From the NCBI GenBank assembly GCA_000328365.1, contig KB292570.1, forward strand, positions 131,717 to 195,716: a stretch of 64,000 nt of DNA, in the 5' to 3' direction. Both the position numbers and the translations under genes were made by a program. The stretch's first letter is position 1, and each line of letters begins with the position of its first letter. Below, one piece after another: positions 44,576 through 55,949 of the stretch. This DNA comes from Capitella teleta (Eukaryota > Annelida > Polychaeta > Capitellidae). The notes beneath the pieces were generated by a model. That model ran no database searches and was not told where the DNA came from. It was given only the letters and a program-made list of their open reading frames with translations.

Positions 44576-45369
44576 CATAAAGTTATATTGACCTATTTAC
44601 GAGCCCTAACACAGGCCAGAGAATTAAGTACTACCCTCACTGAGTGACAATAGCGATTTCACAGACCTACTGGTATGTGAAACCTAAAAGTTCTATGAGT
44701 TTGAAAAGTGTCCTGCATGGGACGAGGAATACAGAAGCTGCAAATTAGGAGAGAAGTCACTTTTCGTCAAACGTACTATGGTGAAAAAGAAGAAGAGATA
44801 AACATGCAGACACTATAACAGAGAGTTCATACATTAGAGCGACGTTGGGAGACAACTAGTAAGGCTGACAACTACACATTTTCAATTAACAGTGTCAGTG
44901 TACACACTTGTGCAGACAATTTAAACTGAGCTACAACTGATTAAATCAAGAATAAAGGGGAGCAGGGAAGGGGTAGCACTAGAACTGGATGGTGGGCGTG
45001 GCTGCATGTGATAGATGATGGGATCATGCGGTAACATACCCCCTTTCCCCTTGTTATAAAAGATTAATGAATTCACTTGAAGCACCGATTGTACTGATGG
45101 GTTGAGACACGAATTGATGAATGATAGGGTTCGGCCTTTAATATGAGAGCCTCTGCACCGCTCTTATAGGTTTCCCATAAAGTCCATGCGTCATGTTGAT
45201 GGAGGAATGCCGAGCGTTGGTTGAGGCGGATCTGCAGAGTGTACCTCAAGGTGTGTAAAGGGTCAGAAGGTGCTCAGTGAAAAGTTTCCCGATATGGCGA
45301 TGGTTTCACTTGAGATTGCCTCAAAGAAAGTAGTATCTTGTGTGTGTTGAATGTTGTGAGCCTTGAACT

Positions 45370-46330
45370 AGCTGTGTTCACTTTATTCTAGTTTGTTGAA
45401 GAACTTGGCTTTGTTGAAGTGGTGTGTTATATTTTCCAGTGTTGGTGTACGACCGTGAGGGCTCTTCAATACCTTGTTTAGGTCCTTTGGACCCAACCAA
45501 ATCCTTATGCTACTTTCTTGTTTTTCCGTGTGCGTAAGCGAGGTTACATGTTCGTTTGGCTCATGTTCCCTAATAATAACGTTCATTTCCTCCATCTTGT
45601 TTAGCTCAGCTTTGAGTTCATTGCAATGTTTTTGCAGGGCAGAACAGCAGGGTAAATATCAGGGTTGATGTGGAGCTGGTACCAGTTTACCAAGACTGAC
45701 AAAGCTATCAGGAAAGCTTGTCATCAGCTTCGATATGCTCGTGACATTGGCTTTCACTGTGACATACCATCACAGCCAAGAGTGACAACTTCCAAGGTTT
45801 CATAACTGGGCAGGCCGAGGATGGCAGGGCCTTCTGTCTCAACTATGTAGAAATCTAATTTTCGTCATTCACTTGCTTTGTGCTTGCATCTAAGCATGCC
45901 AAAATCATATGTGGTGTTCTTGTTCCATTGTAGGCTGAGAGTGACACCTGGCTTTTGTGTGATGGCTGATCGCTATGGGTAGCCACTTGCATCCATGTTA
46001 CTTGGGACATATTGAACATCTTATTTATCCACAGAGGAAATATGTTTCCTTTAGCGCTGGTGTGAACTTTTAAGCGCTAAGTAGATCTCGTTGGCTTCTC
46101 CAGTTCGAGCAGGAGGTTCACATGGGCTGACTTTTGCACTGTAATCTGATCAACACACATGTGGATGGAATCATATACTGTCATCCCTCACAATTCAAAG
46201 GCCAGCAATCCGATTGCCCTCGCTATCAGTACAGCCTGACTCATGACACACCCATTCCCCATGCCTAAGTGACTCATATTCTGAATCCTTGCAGTCCGTA
46301 CTCCGAACAAAAAATCCTAATACCTAAATG
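45370..46330 (-). mobile_element. Ty3/gypsy LTR-retrotransposon fossil, pol part
   Basis: On the minus strand the start of a Ty3/gypsy reverse transcriptase is readable (LGPKDLNKVLKSPHGRTPTL, then HHFNKAKFFNKLE), preceded by the usual linker region. The element is broken in several places and only a piece of pol is left. No LTRs were recognised, so the ends are approximate. Appears old. Confidence 0.7.
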
Positions 46331-46595
46331 AGGTTTACCATAGATTATGTAACATTAAAGTGAACACAGGCAGCCACGATAAATATAGTGGCACCAACTC
46401 CCCAAACATCATTTTCATTTGTCCCCTTTTAACAGTAACATAAAAGGCACACCGCCGCCGAAGTTACAAGTTAACAAAAGTAAAATTGAAGAAAGGTGAC
46501 ATTAAGAGACTGGAGAGTTGTGAAATGTGGATTTGGAGGAGGATGGAAAGGATCAGCTGCAGAAAGCAGAAAGGGATGTGGAACCAAGTGGTGTA

Positions 46596-47386
46596 CAGTA
46601 AAACCTGTTAGCGATCACCTGTAGTCAGCGACCATCTGCCCTAAGCGACCACCCTAAAATTTGCCCAACCACTTTAACATGTAAGAGACCCTGTATTCAG
46701 CCACAAACTGTACAACGCGACCAGCGACAGGTCATTATCAGTCCCAATTGACACTTGACCCTGTGTTAAACATCCGGGCACTTCTTGGGCATTCACGCGT
46801 TTTCACGGCTTGCCTGCTTGAGCCACAGGTCAAGTCGAGCTCCTGACAGTTAAGAATATGAAAGAATATGCTGTCTTTAATGACGAGAACAAAGCAGATG
46901 AAAGAACGCATGCTGCCTCGATCCATCACGTGTGACTTTTTGCCGCGCCCAAGAGGCTCTCGCTGATCTTCAAGCTTACTTCTCATTAATCACACACCCT
47001 CGTCTGCTCAGCACTGAAATCGACATGACTGCCGATTTTGAAAATAGTTTGGCATAGAGATGGCCAAAGAATTTTAAAACCAAGCAGCTCTAGACTCATT
47101 CTATCATTGAGATACCCTGTATAATAGTGTACAATTAATTAATTATGTACATTTCTGAATAGTGCATGGCTTTGTTTTATGCGTAATAAATTTGTACATG
47201 CACATACATGTACTAGTTAGTGTACATGTATGTGGAAACGTTATGACTTTTTTCACTGGTTCGTAATGATCATAACACACCATTATGAGCTGGCTCATGG
47301 CACAACCTGTATTCAGCGACCGCCGGTCTTAACTGACTGTTTGAAATCGGTCCCCAGAGTATAGTCGTTATAGACAGGCTTTGCTG
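46596..47386. mobile_element. Pogo-like non-autonomous element, 791 bp
   Basis: The left end reads CAGTAAAACCTGTTAGCGA; the right end, reverse complemented, reads CAGCAAAGCCTGTCTATAAC. Both are flanked by TA. Subterminal phrases of the type CAGCGACC recur near both ends (TAGTCAGCGACCA, TATTCAGCGACCGCC). No transposase recognised. TIRs have diverged more than in the element at 21417-22663, suggesting an older copy. Confidence 0.75.
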
Positions 47387-47838
47387 TACTTCCAAAACTC
47401 AAGGTGGAGTATATGGAATCGACTCTGTTGATAATATGTATAGCAAGCATACTTAGTACAGATACATTGACACATTGTGTTGATCTTGTTTGCATTATGT
47501 GATCTTCTAGTTTAGCTAAGAAACAATCAGTCAGATGGTGACGAATTTCCATTGAATTGCTATGTTACGTGCTCATTGTGCCCCATACATTGGATTTGAC
47601 ATCCCTGCAATCGGATTATAGCATATCCGACCCCTCTAATGTGTTCCTTGGCCCCGAAATTGCGGGTTTTAGACATAACATATTAGTCTCTATGACGTAA
47701 AAGAGCCAAGTTATGAGCAATTTTAGCAATTGCCTTGTGCAAAATATTGCGTAAAATATGACCTTCACAAAGGTCAAACTTGAGTAAAGTGTCTTTCTAC
47801 TTTTGAAGCATAATCACCACGCATACTCATTATTGTTG

Positions 47839-47879
47839 TTTTTTTTTTTTTTTTTTTTTTTTTTTTGGGGGGGGGGGGG
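47839..47879. repeat. Homopolymer junction T(28)G(13)
   Basis: Uninterrupted T run followed directly by a G run; similar junctions occur at 54171-54192 and, inverted, at 44533-44575. Confidence 0.9.
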
Positions 47880-49246
47880 TCATTCATTTGTGTAAAATAT
47901 TTGCCATTCTAGCTTTGATTTTTGTTGCAACTAATTAGTTAATAAATCAAAAATAAACTAATAGACTTTAATTATGACGATATTTTACTTTAAAGGTCAT
48001 CGATATGACCCTGTCGTGTTTCTATTGACTTATGCAGCCTTAAAATTAAAAAAATTACGGCTGATATTGTAAATTTAATCTTTTTAACCATGGTCGTCAA
48101 TTAGGGGATAGGTTATGTATTTCCTCATAATTAATTTGATTGATAAACAGTTTCAATTTTTTTTTTTACATTTTGAAGTTGCGATATAAATGGGAATCAT
48201 TTTGGTGAAAACTTTATTCACATAACTACAATTTTAGCAGAGTTATAGGACATATCTTTAAAACTCATTCAAATTGGTACTAAAACCTCACATTTCAGCC
48301 AAAAGTAATCACCTTCCAGCTTAGAGTGCAACTGATGGCCGTATTATGGGTTTTACATGCAGTTATACATATTCTGAAATGAAATCTATGGACCTAGATA
48401 GTTTGTGGAGCTCACACTTAACACATTTAGAATTATTGTCTTTTTGTACACACCCCTACCATTTTCAAACTGTTTGTTTTTTTGTTTTTTTTGTTTTTTT
48501 TTTTTCTATCAATAAGCTACCACTTCGATACTGCTACCATACCAGAACCTTAACTATAGGGATGTTGAATATTATAAAAATCGCTGTCTCGTTTTGCCCG
48601 AGGTACCTTATTTTTTCGTCCAGCTCAAGGACTAATTTATGAAATCGCCGAAATAGAGAAATGTTTTAAGTTGGCTTCTCAACTCGCCTGCTGTTGTCGA
48701 AGCCCACTGAGGGCAATGAATTGCTGCTTATACTTAACCTGCCCTCTGCTGACATGGTCAAAGGTTGTTTGTACGTATAACGTGTTATTTTAATTCAACC
48801 AAAGCGTCCTTCAGATATCCAGAAATCTTGATCTGTGTGCTCCTGTTCTGGCTCTAGAGTGTAGACTAATGACAAGCGCACGTTATGATCGTTATTGAGT
48901 CTAGAACGTTATGTTGTGTTATCTATTAATTTTATTCTATTATGTTATTATGATATCTTGGCCTATTTTGGTGGCCATCAAAGGATAAAACAAATGATGC
49001 GCTAATTTATATAGTATATTACCAAACAGCATCATATGCAGCCACTGGAGACAGACTCACAGAGTGACATGATTATCAATTTATTTGACCTATACCTATA
49101 ATGCAATAACAACATTGTATACATACCATCAACAACCATGATTTGGAAATGTACAAACTTATTTCGCACTCAACGCTCAGCTCTGCGTGCTACATGTCAT
49201 TCGTTATAATATTAGAGCTTCCTTATTTATAGCAATTATGCGTATA
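47880..49246. other. Intergenic, no gene recognised
   Basis: AT-rich DNA. The motif CGTTATGA/TCATAACG appears again near 48880-48915. Short ORFs show no protein character. Confidence 0.5.
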
Positions 49247-49674
49247 CAGTCAGATCCCGTTAATCCGCCCTCCTCCGATCCCAAGGAAACTGACGGATTA
49301 ACGAAAAAGGCGGATTACATTTTAGACCACAAATTGATGAAATTTTTGTCATTCAAGAACCCCCAAAACCCTTGTGATGCATTAACGGTGTAGCATATAT
49401 CATAAGGTTTGAAGCTGGAGATAAAAAGGATCTCACAAACGATCACATGAAGTCACTAAAAGATTTTAATTTTTTGAAAAAATCAGTGGTGGTTGTCTGC
49501 TTGGGAGCACTTGTCATATCAACCCGGACCCTAAATCATGCAATTGGGGGGGAGGGTCCCGCCATAGCTCTAAAAAGGGCGCTATGAATTTTTAGGGGTA
49601 TAGAGACAAAAATGGGTATGTTTTTTTTCTCTTGTCTAGTAGCCTTGCACATCTCCATTGTTGTATGCTTTTAC

Positions 49675-49717
49675 TGGGAAGAGAGCACCACCGCTCTATC
49701 CGATTGCGCCAGCGCGG
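49675..49717 (-). repeat. tRNA-like 5' half (possible SINE head)
   Basis: On the minus strand CGCGCTGGCGCAATCGGATA, then GAGCGGTGGTGCTCTCTTCC, has the A-box pattern (TGGCNNARTNGG-like). No B box was found downstream, so this is at best a truncated tRNA-derived piece within the pogo-like element. Confidence 0.3.
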
Positions 49718-49782
49718 AATTCGATAAAGGTGTTGAGTTATGTGTGCATTATAAGCACGGTGAATGCTAGGTCATTATAATA

Positions 49783-50175
49783 TTATAATGTGACCTCGTG
49801 ACCTGATAAGATGTGTGGTATTGGAGAAGCACGTGGCTTTGTTGTGTCACGTGACAACCGTTTAACTTGGCTTATGTTGAATGTATTCTTCCGCGTTCGT
49901 GGGTCCGGGTTAATATGACAAGTGTACCGTCTGCTTGTGATAAGCCGTTCCACCACGCCCAATCTGTGTAGTTCATCTCTATTTTCTTGCTTTGCTGCCT
50001 CCGACTCCTCCAATGTCTCGAAATATAGCATTAATGCGCGCACGTGCTGCCTCGCTCCCCCCGCCAAGACTTCCTTCGAGAGCTCAGATCTCGATTCTCC
50101 ACTCGATTGATCTCCACTCACAACTTCGTCATCTCGTTCGTTCCGCTCCTGAACATCGCTTAACCCAGCGACCAA
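49783..50175 (-). pseudogene. Remnant of a pogo-like transposase C-terminal region
   Basis: 130 aa with an acidic stretch followed by LSKEVLAGGARQHVRALMLY, then FETLEESEAAKQENRDELHR and LGVVERLI. This resembles the helical tail after the DDE domain in Tigger/pogo transposases (paired hydrophobic helices, then a short basic end). The catalytic core is not present. The match is by character and position, not by a clear motif. Confidence 0.4.
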
Positions 50176-51237
50176 TTAAATTAAAGACTTAACAGAATTT
50201 TCGCCGGCGATTTTAACGCTTAACAAGTTAATTAAACAACGTGAATCGCCGTTAAACAAACGGGGAGGCGCCAGTTGTTGTTAAACTGACCCGACTTCAA
50301 AGAAATCGCCGACAATTAGTGTGTCGTGGCTAATGATTGTTTTCGACACGGGCGGATTACATGTGTTATTTACAATGGTAAAGTGTAGGTTTGTTCCCTA
50401 GAATCGTGGTCGGAGTCGGATTAACGAAAAGGACGGATTACATGACACAATTAACATTACAAACGATTCGTCCCTGATATTTTAGGGCGGATTACGAAAA
50501 GGGCAGATTACATGACGGCGGAATAACGGGGTCTGACTGTATAACTGCCACTGACGATGTATGCTGCAAATAAAATCCAGATTAGTAGAGTCTTTCTTTC
50601 TCTGAACTGTCACCTGACGCCTTGCGAGGAGTTCTAGCTGCACACACTGTTGTTTTAAGCATTACATAACTATGGGCATGCACCGACCCGCTCTCCGCGT
50701 GTTTACAAGGCGATGTTTGTGGAGTGGGGTTGTATTGGGAGTCAAGCTCTCAGCCTCTGTCTTAACACACTGCGCTTGTAAATGGGACAATACGGTATGA
50801 GAATATTCAGACAGAATTCTGTTTATTGGTCACAAAGTTGAGAATTTTATAGAAATCATGTTGCAGCAATGCGCGCATAATCCAGTGTTTTGCATGAATT
50901 ATATAGAATTTGCAGTTCTCAAAGTATTTATTGACAAGATTTGGGAATCCGCCAAGTGGAAATGGACTAGGAAAATAAGGAGTCCCTGCTTCTGATTGCC
51001 AAGCTGTGTTTGACAGAAATAAGCACTAGAGCGGCTCCCTGAAGAAGTGGGAATAGGACTATCCATGGATAACAATGATCAGTCCGATTTGTAAATTTTA
51101 GAATGCACAGGCCTAAGTTGATCAAGATTATTAAATTAAATTTCAGAATACTAAATTTCCAGGCTTCCACCTACCACCAGTAAAAGTGAATTATGTCATA
51201 CTTGTGAACCATTGTGATTTTTTTTCCCTCGCAGAGA

Positions 51238-54200
51238 ATGGTTCTTCGGCACTTGGCAAGATTAGGTTATTTTTCTCTCAGATGTCGGCCTATTGTGCAG
51301 AGGGTTCTAATTCCTCCTCAGCACGATGCATTTCTCACTCGATCACTGAGTTATTCTGTTGTACGCTGGTGTCGGAATTCTCTCAATGATTATTCTGGTG
51401 AGAAATTATCAACTGAATTATTTTTCATCCGCAAGAAACGATGTTCATCTATCAGGTGATGATGAGGAATTGGAGAAGATCCTGGATTGGAGTGATGAAC
51501 AGAGTCACCTGCGCGGTAACTATTTGCTCCCCGCTGACGGTCATAATGTCTTCATTGTACAACCAGGTCATACTTTTAGCTTTTAATTTTTGCCATATTT
51601 TGAAGGTTCCCCTTTCACAGATTTCAAGCAGGGTAAACGCAAGCACAACATAGCTCAGCATAAACTGGACGAAGCCATCGCCTTGATTGACGCTCTTCCA
51701 GGATGGAACGTTGCGGGAACTGTACGCTTTTCTTCGGTTTTTTTGAAGCCCACCTTCAGCATATCTTTTATCAGTTGATCAGATCACTCAAGTCGGAAGG
51801 AGGCTCAAAGCATGTGTTTGGCAAGGGAGCCTTTGAAGAGATTCACAGAGATATTCGTCGTTGTCAGAACACAACAGCCGTCTTCCTCACTCTGGATATG
51901 CTCAATGGTCTCCAACTGTCAGTCATCCAGAAGGAATGGGGTCTCCCAGTGTACGATAGGTGAGGGTTGCACTTTCTCTCTCTTTCAGTGCCTCATGGTG
52001 CTATTTCATTAGGTACACAATTGTATTGCAGATATTTAAACACAGAGCTCAAACCATGGAAGCGAAACTGCAAGTTGCCTTGGCGGAGATTCCCTTCTAC
52101 AAGTATGGACTTTGGATTTTTGATTTTGACCTTGTATGCCTATCTCTTCCTTTAAGGTCAAGACTGGTCGGTGTTCACAAAGGGACGCTAGATCAGCAGA
52201 GAGGAAGTCTAGGAACGATCGGAGGCGGAGGGGAGAAGGAAATTGAGGTCAAACACAGGTCACTGCAGGTCAGTGTTTATTTTCAATTTGAAGTGTGTTT
52301 ATGTTTGTGTCAATTGTGCGATTTAGGATAAAGAATTGAAATTGAAGAAAGCACTCTCAAAGCTGAAGGCTCAGAGGAAGCATTTACGGGAGGAGAGGAA
52401 AAAGAAGGACCTGCCAATTGTTGCCGTCGTTGGATACACAAATGCTGGTAATTTCAGACTCAGAGCGTTCAACTTTTCTTTTTTATTTAAATCATTAGCA
52501 TCTTTCTTTGAGATTGGGTTGTGACTGAGTGTTTAACAGTGCGTCCAATGGATTTATTTTGTGCGTCCATAATTATATACCGGGTATATGAAATTGCAGT
52601 ATCATCTCAATATGTCGAACTCCCATAACTCGAATTGCTCTATAACTCGAAGCAATTTTGAATTTCCGAGTTCCTCCCTATATCCATACATTGAAGCGTC
52701 CAATCAGTGTCATTCACACCCTTCTCGGAGTTGACAGCGAGCGGTTCTCGGAGTAACTCTCGAATCCTATTCATGCTTGCAATAGGTGTTAAAACAAAGA
52801 TGCACAGCCTCATTCAATGCATTCCTTTATGGTCGGCATTATTTAGGAAGTTATTGAAGGTTTGTGATAGGCACATAAGACTTCAAAGGGAGGTGGATAC
52901 TTGCTATATTAAAGGGAGGGAGAACTGGTTAAAAATTGACTTTGAGTCGTTATTTGATGCACCATAAATGATTCCTATGCCTGGCCCACACAAGGAATAT
53001 CATCGCTAACGATTTCGCGGGCGATATAATGCTAACTAGGCGTGACGTCAGCAGCTGTGATGAAACACCGAGTTCCCCATCTGTTACAATGGGCCTCGTC
53101 ATATCAGCGTGTCCTGCGACTAAACCCTTGGATATTTTTTTATTTTCTTTTCGGAAATAGATAGAATAATCATTTTGCCACCAGTCAGGCGCGAAAAAAA
53201 AATATTTTTCGCTATTTTTCTTATTTTAACAAGCGATTTTCTAGGACACCTACCATGTTTCTCATCCTGAAACAGTAAAAAGGTCAGCCAGAGTGCACCA
53301 CGCATGCGCTTTCGTTTCGTAAACAACAAAGATGTCCTTTTATGGCGAAGATGCTCTGCTCTGATTGGCTGAAGTCGATAGCTTCGCGAGGGGAACGGAA
53401 CCAATCAGCCATCAGCCAAACCAAGCCATCAGCTGACGTTTGCCTCCTATACTTCGCAATGGAAGCCATTCTCCCATAGGCGCAATGCTAACCCCGATAT
53501 TCGGAATGCATTATTTCCTTACGCTTGCATCCAGGCATGGTGTTTTTGGCACGGAATGCTATCAATTGATGCTATGAGTCAATAGAACATCACTTAAAAT
53601 TTGGTTCCCCATCCCTTTAATGATCAGGTCAGCAGTGTTACACGTACACTCTTTGTTGTGGCTATGAAGAGAAAACTCAACATAACTTTTTTCCATGCTT
53701 GATCCATGTTACTATATCTAGAAGGCTTTATAACTCAAAGTGATTTCGATGGTCCCTTGAAATTTGACATATCCAGATGATACTGTACGAGATGTAACTT
53801 TGAACTTAATAAGGGCAAATTCAAAAGATTTGTCAATTTGTCGCAAGTGATGTGCTCTTATGCCTGAGGTATTGTATAATTTCCCATGTTGAATGTCTCT
53901 TGTAATGTTTGCTTCAGGTAAAACCAGTCTGATCAAAGCATTGACTGGATCCAAGAGCCTTGAGCCCCAAGATCAAGTGTTTGCCACTTTGGATGTGACT
54001 GTGCACGCTGGTCTCCTGTGCAACCGAATGAAGGTTCTCTTCACCGACACGGTTGGCTTCATCTCTGATGTCCCCACCGCTCTCATTGAATCCTTCGCTT
54101 CTACGTTGGAAGATATTAGGAATGCCGTGAGTCTCTTGGGGTCGTATCTCTCATTTGTCAACAGGAGTTGTTTTTTTTGGGGGGGGGGGGGGTTGCATGT

Positions 54201-55948
54201 ATTAAAATTATGGGTGGGACTATTCTGATTTTGTGGGCGAATTCAGTCGCTGCTAATCAGCGACCGATTCCATCTTTCATGAAGAATTTATTCTTAATTC
54301 ATGACGTATTTATGTGTTATGAATGCATAAATTGTCCAAATATGCTTTTATATTGAAAGTAAAACTCTCTCTCTTGCTGTAGGGGCACCAAATAGCTCAG
54401 TTGGTTTGACCGGCTGACTGCAATCTTATGCCGACCGTGGGGGTCGAGGTCCCGGGCTCGAGAGCCGATCAGGCCACGGGCGTTATGATTGTGAATTACA
54501 ATTGTAATTTATTATAATTGTATTTCTTTGGTGACTCTGCAGTGCTGCCCAACTGCGTAGCAAGGCCGGGCGCTGCGTACAACTGTCTATGGTGGTAATG
54601 AATTATTATGCCAATAAGCATAAATAAAACTCATTAGGGAGATTTTGACCAATATAATCAAATACCTGTAACCATTGAAGCATAAAGGAGTAATTAGAAT
54701 GACTGTAATGTTAAAGCGCCTATTTACGATAGCTTGGAATTAAAGGGGAATATATAACATATTTCATTGAGCTGTTCTGATGGCGATGCCTCTGCATTCA
54801 AGCAAATGTTCCCCTCAAATTTGGCTTCAATTCTGACCAATCAGGTGACCCCAATAAGCATTCTAGTAATTCTATGCCTGTAACTGACTGGCAGAGAGTG
54901 AAAGTGCATTGCACATTCATTCTGATTCCCAGACCAAATTCGATGAAGCATCAAACCATCAATTACATGATGGGTCTACCGTGCAGTACAATTGGCAACT
55001 CCAAACTCTCGATGCATCTTGATTAATCTCAGTTTGCGATGAATAAGATGACTCTATATACATGTATATGGTGTATGTGTTTTTAGCATTAAAAAAACAT
55101 TCTAAGAATCGAAAAGAATCGATTCATAGAATCGACCAAGGCTCGATTTGATTCGATTCCAAGACCAGTCCTGTCAATGTTTTCCTTTTTCTCCTTCAGG
55201 ATACCATTGTGCATATTCGTGATGTTAGTCACCCAGAGACCGTGGAGCAGAAGCAGGTTGTCATGGAAACGCTGCGTCAACTGCAGCTTCCACCGTCCCT
55301 CACACAAAATGTGATTGAAGTGTGCAATAAGATTGATTTGCTTCCGCAGTGAGTCATAATAATTAACTGTTGAGATTTAGATATTTTTTTTGGCATCGGG
55401 TTCATATTTAGATGTTGAGCAACTGTTTAATTTGCGCTGTATGTCTCAAAAAAGTTTGATGCTAAGCAACCATTCGATTTTGGTGTTATTGATTTTGCAT
55501 GAGTATCTTTGATAAAACACAGTTGTTTGCAGGGATGAAGCAGAGAAGCTGTGTGATGAGGATGGATTCGCGGTTTCTGTGCTCAATGGCGATGGTCTCG
55601 ATGACGTTGTGCGTCGAATCCACGATCAAGTCATTCAGGCGACAGGACGCACGGAGCGCCGCATGCGAATCCCGATGAACGGAGAGCATCTCAAGTCAGG
55701 CATAACGCATTTCCATAGCTCAAATCATAACGCATTCGTAATTCATAACGCTCTCATGTTATGCAGTGGAATCATAATGTAACTTTTCCATCTTTTCTCT
55801 TTTTTTTAGTTGGTTGTACAAGGAGGCCGACGTGACTGATGTTCAGCCGGCAGATGGCGACTCAGAGAAGCTTCAAGTTTGTGCTCTGATGACAGACGCA
55901 ACGTACGCCAAGTTTAAAGCTGCATTCAAGTCTAAACGCAAACAATAA
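51238..55948 (+). CDS. GTPBP6: Mitochondrial HflX-type GTPase GTPBP6 (11 exons)
   Basis: Exons: 51238-51397, 51456-51566, 51621-51721, 51775-51959, 52013-52102, 52157-52268, 52327-52447, 53918-54126, 55200-55348, 55533-55694, 55810-55948 (512 aa; human GTPBP6 is about 516). HflX GTPases split or rescue ribosomes; GTPBP6 acts in mitochondria. The first about 45 residues (MVLRHLARLGYFSLRCRP...) are Arg-rich and lack acids, fitting a transit peptide. HflX N-domain: VFGKGAFEEIHRDI and VYDRYTIVLQIFKHRAQTME. The GGGGEKEIEVKHR loop corresponds to the HflX GPGETQLE motif. G1 is GYTNAGKTSL across exons 7/8 near 288-297, G3 DTVGF, G4 NKID, and DVSHPE is conserved. Start: the ATG 3 bases after an acceptor-like CTCGCAG, so a 5' UTR intron is possible. 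AATAAA (55944-55949) overlaps the stop codon. Introns 7 and 8 are enlarged by transposons. Confidence 0.94.
52597..53785. mobile_element. Pogo-like TIR element (copy 2), host of a nested MITE
   Basis: The left end reads CAGTATCATCTCAATATG; the right end, reverse complemented, reads CAGTATCATCTGGATATG, followed by TA. Same family as 3036-6623. Without the 704-bp insertion it is about 480 bp, so it is a much shorter derivative. It shares the segments CGTACACTC, GAGAAAACTCA and GATCCATGTTACTATATCT with copy 1. Lies in intron 7 of the GTPBP6 gene. Confidence 0.75.
52913..53616. mobile_element. 704-bp TTAA-flanked MITE, copy 2
   Basis: Between TTAA at 52909-52912 and TTAA at 53617-53620, inside the pogo-like element. 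Same length and orientation as 5043-5746 and nearly the same sequence. The ends read AGGGAGGGAGAAC and GTTCCCCATCCCT. No transposase. Confidence 0.85.
54171..54192. repeat. Homopolymer junction T(8)G(14)
   Basis: Lies in GTPBP6 intron 8, about 45 bases after the donor site. Same T-then-G arrangement as 47839-47879. Confidence 0.9.
54381..54635 (+). mobile_element. tRNA-derived SINE
   Basis: The head resembles a tRNA gene: A box TAGCTCAGTTGGT (54393-54405) and B box GGTCGAGGTCC (54442-54452), 36 bases apart, as in RNA polymerase III internal promoters. The body continues to an AT-rich 3' end near CATAAATAAAACTC. It does not fold as an intact tRNA with a clear anticodon arm, and it lies within intron 8 of GTPBP6 on the gene's sense strand. 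The exact ends are approximate because no target duplication was identified. Confidence 0.7.
55700..55785. repeat. Degenerate TCATAACGC repeats
   Basis: Four variants (GGCATAACGCATT, AATCATAACGCATT, ATTCATAACGCTC, AATCATAATGTAA) in 85 bases within the 115-bp intron 10 of GTPBP6. They resemble the cluster at 22495-22562. Confidence 0.6.
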
Positions 55949-55949
55949 A
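55944..55949 (+). terminator. Polyadenylation signal overlapping the GTPBP6 stop codon
   Basis: CAA TAA A: the last Gln codon and the stop form AATAAA. Further AATAAA motifs near 56065-56090 are alternatives. Confidence 0.45.

Larger units (their letters stand above)
41802..45369. other. Upstream region of the zinc-finger gene, no coding exon recognised
   Basis: AT-rich. Contains one isolated pogo-like terminus near 42650-42677 (AATTCGAGATAACGAGATAA then CCCTG/TA), an ATCGGC-rich repeat at 43318-43440, the promoter-like stretch at 43880-44110, and a C-run/A-run junction at 44533-44575. A 61-codon minus ORF at 43911-44096 begins MMRQALNRLRCGA but has no recognised relatives. Confidence 0.4.
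49247..50539 (-). mobile_element. Pogo-like element with transposase remnant, 1293 bp
   Basis: The left end reads CAGTCAGATCCCGTTAATCC; the right end, reverse complemented, reads CAGTCAGACCCCGTTATTCC. TA flanks both sides. Subterminal repeats of the form CGGATTAACGAAAA and CGGATTACATGAC occur several times near the two ends. A 130-codon minus-strand ORF lies inside (49783-50175). Pogo/Tigger membership is inferred from the ends, the TA target and the C-terminal-like transposase segment. Confidence 0.8.

Noticed and set aside
54381-54460. Functional tRNA gene
   Set aside because: A and B boxes are present but the sequence does not fold into a clean cloverleaf with a readable anticodon, and it continues into an AT-rich SINE body.
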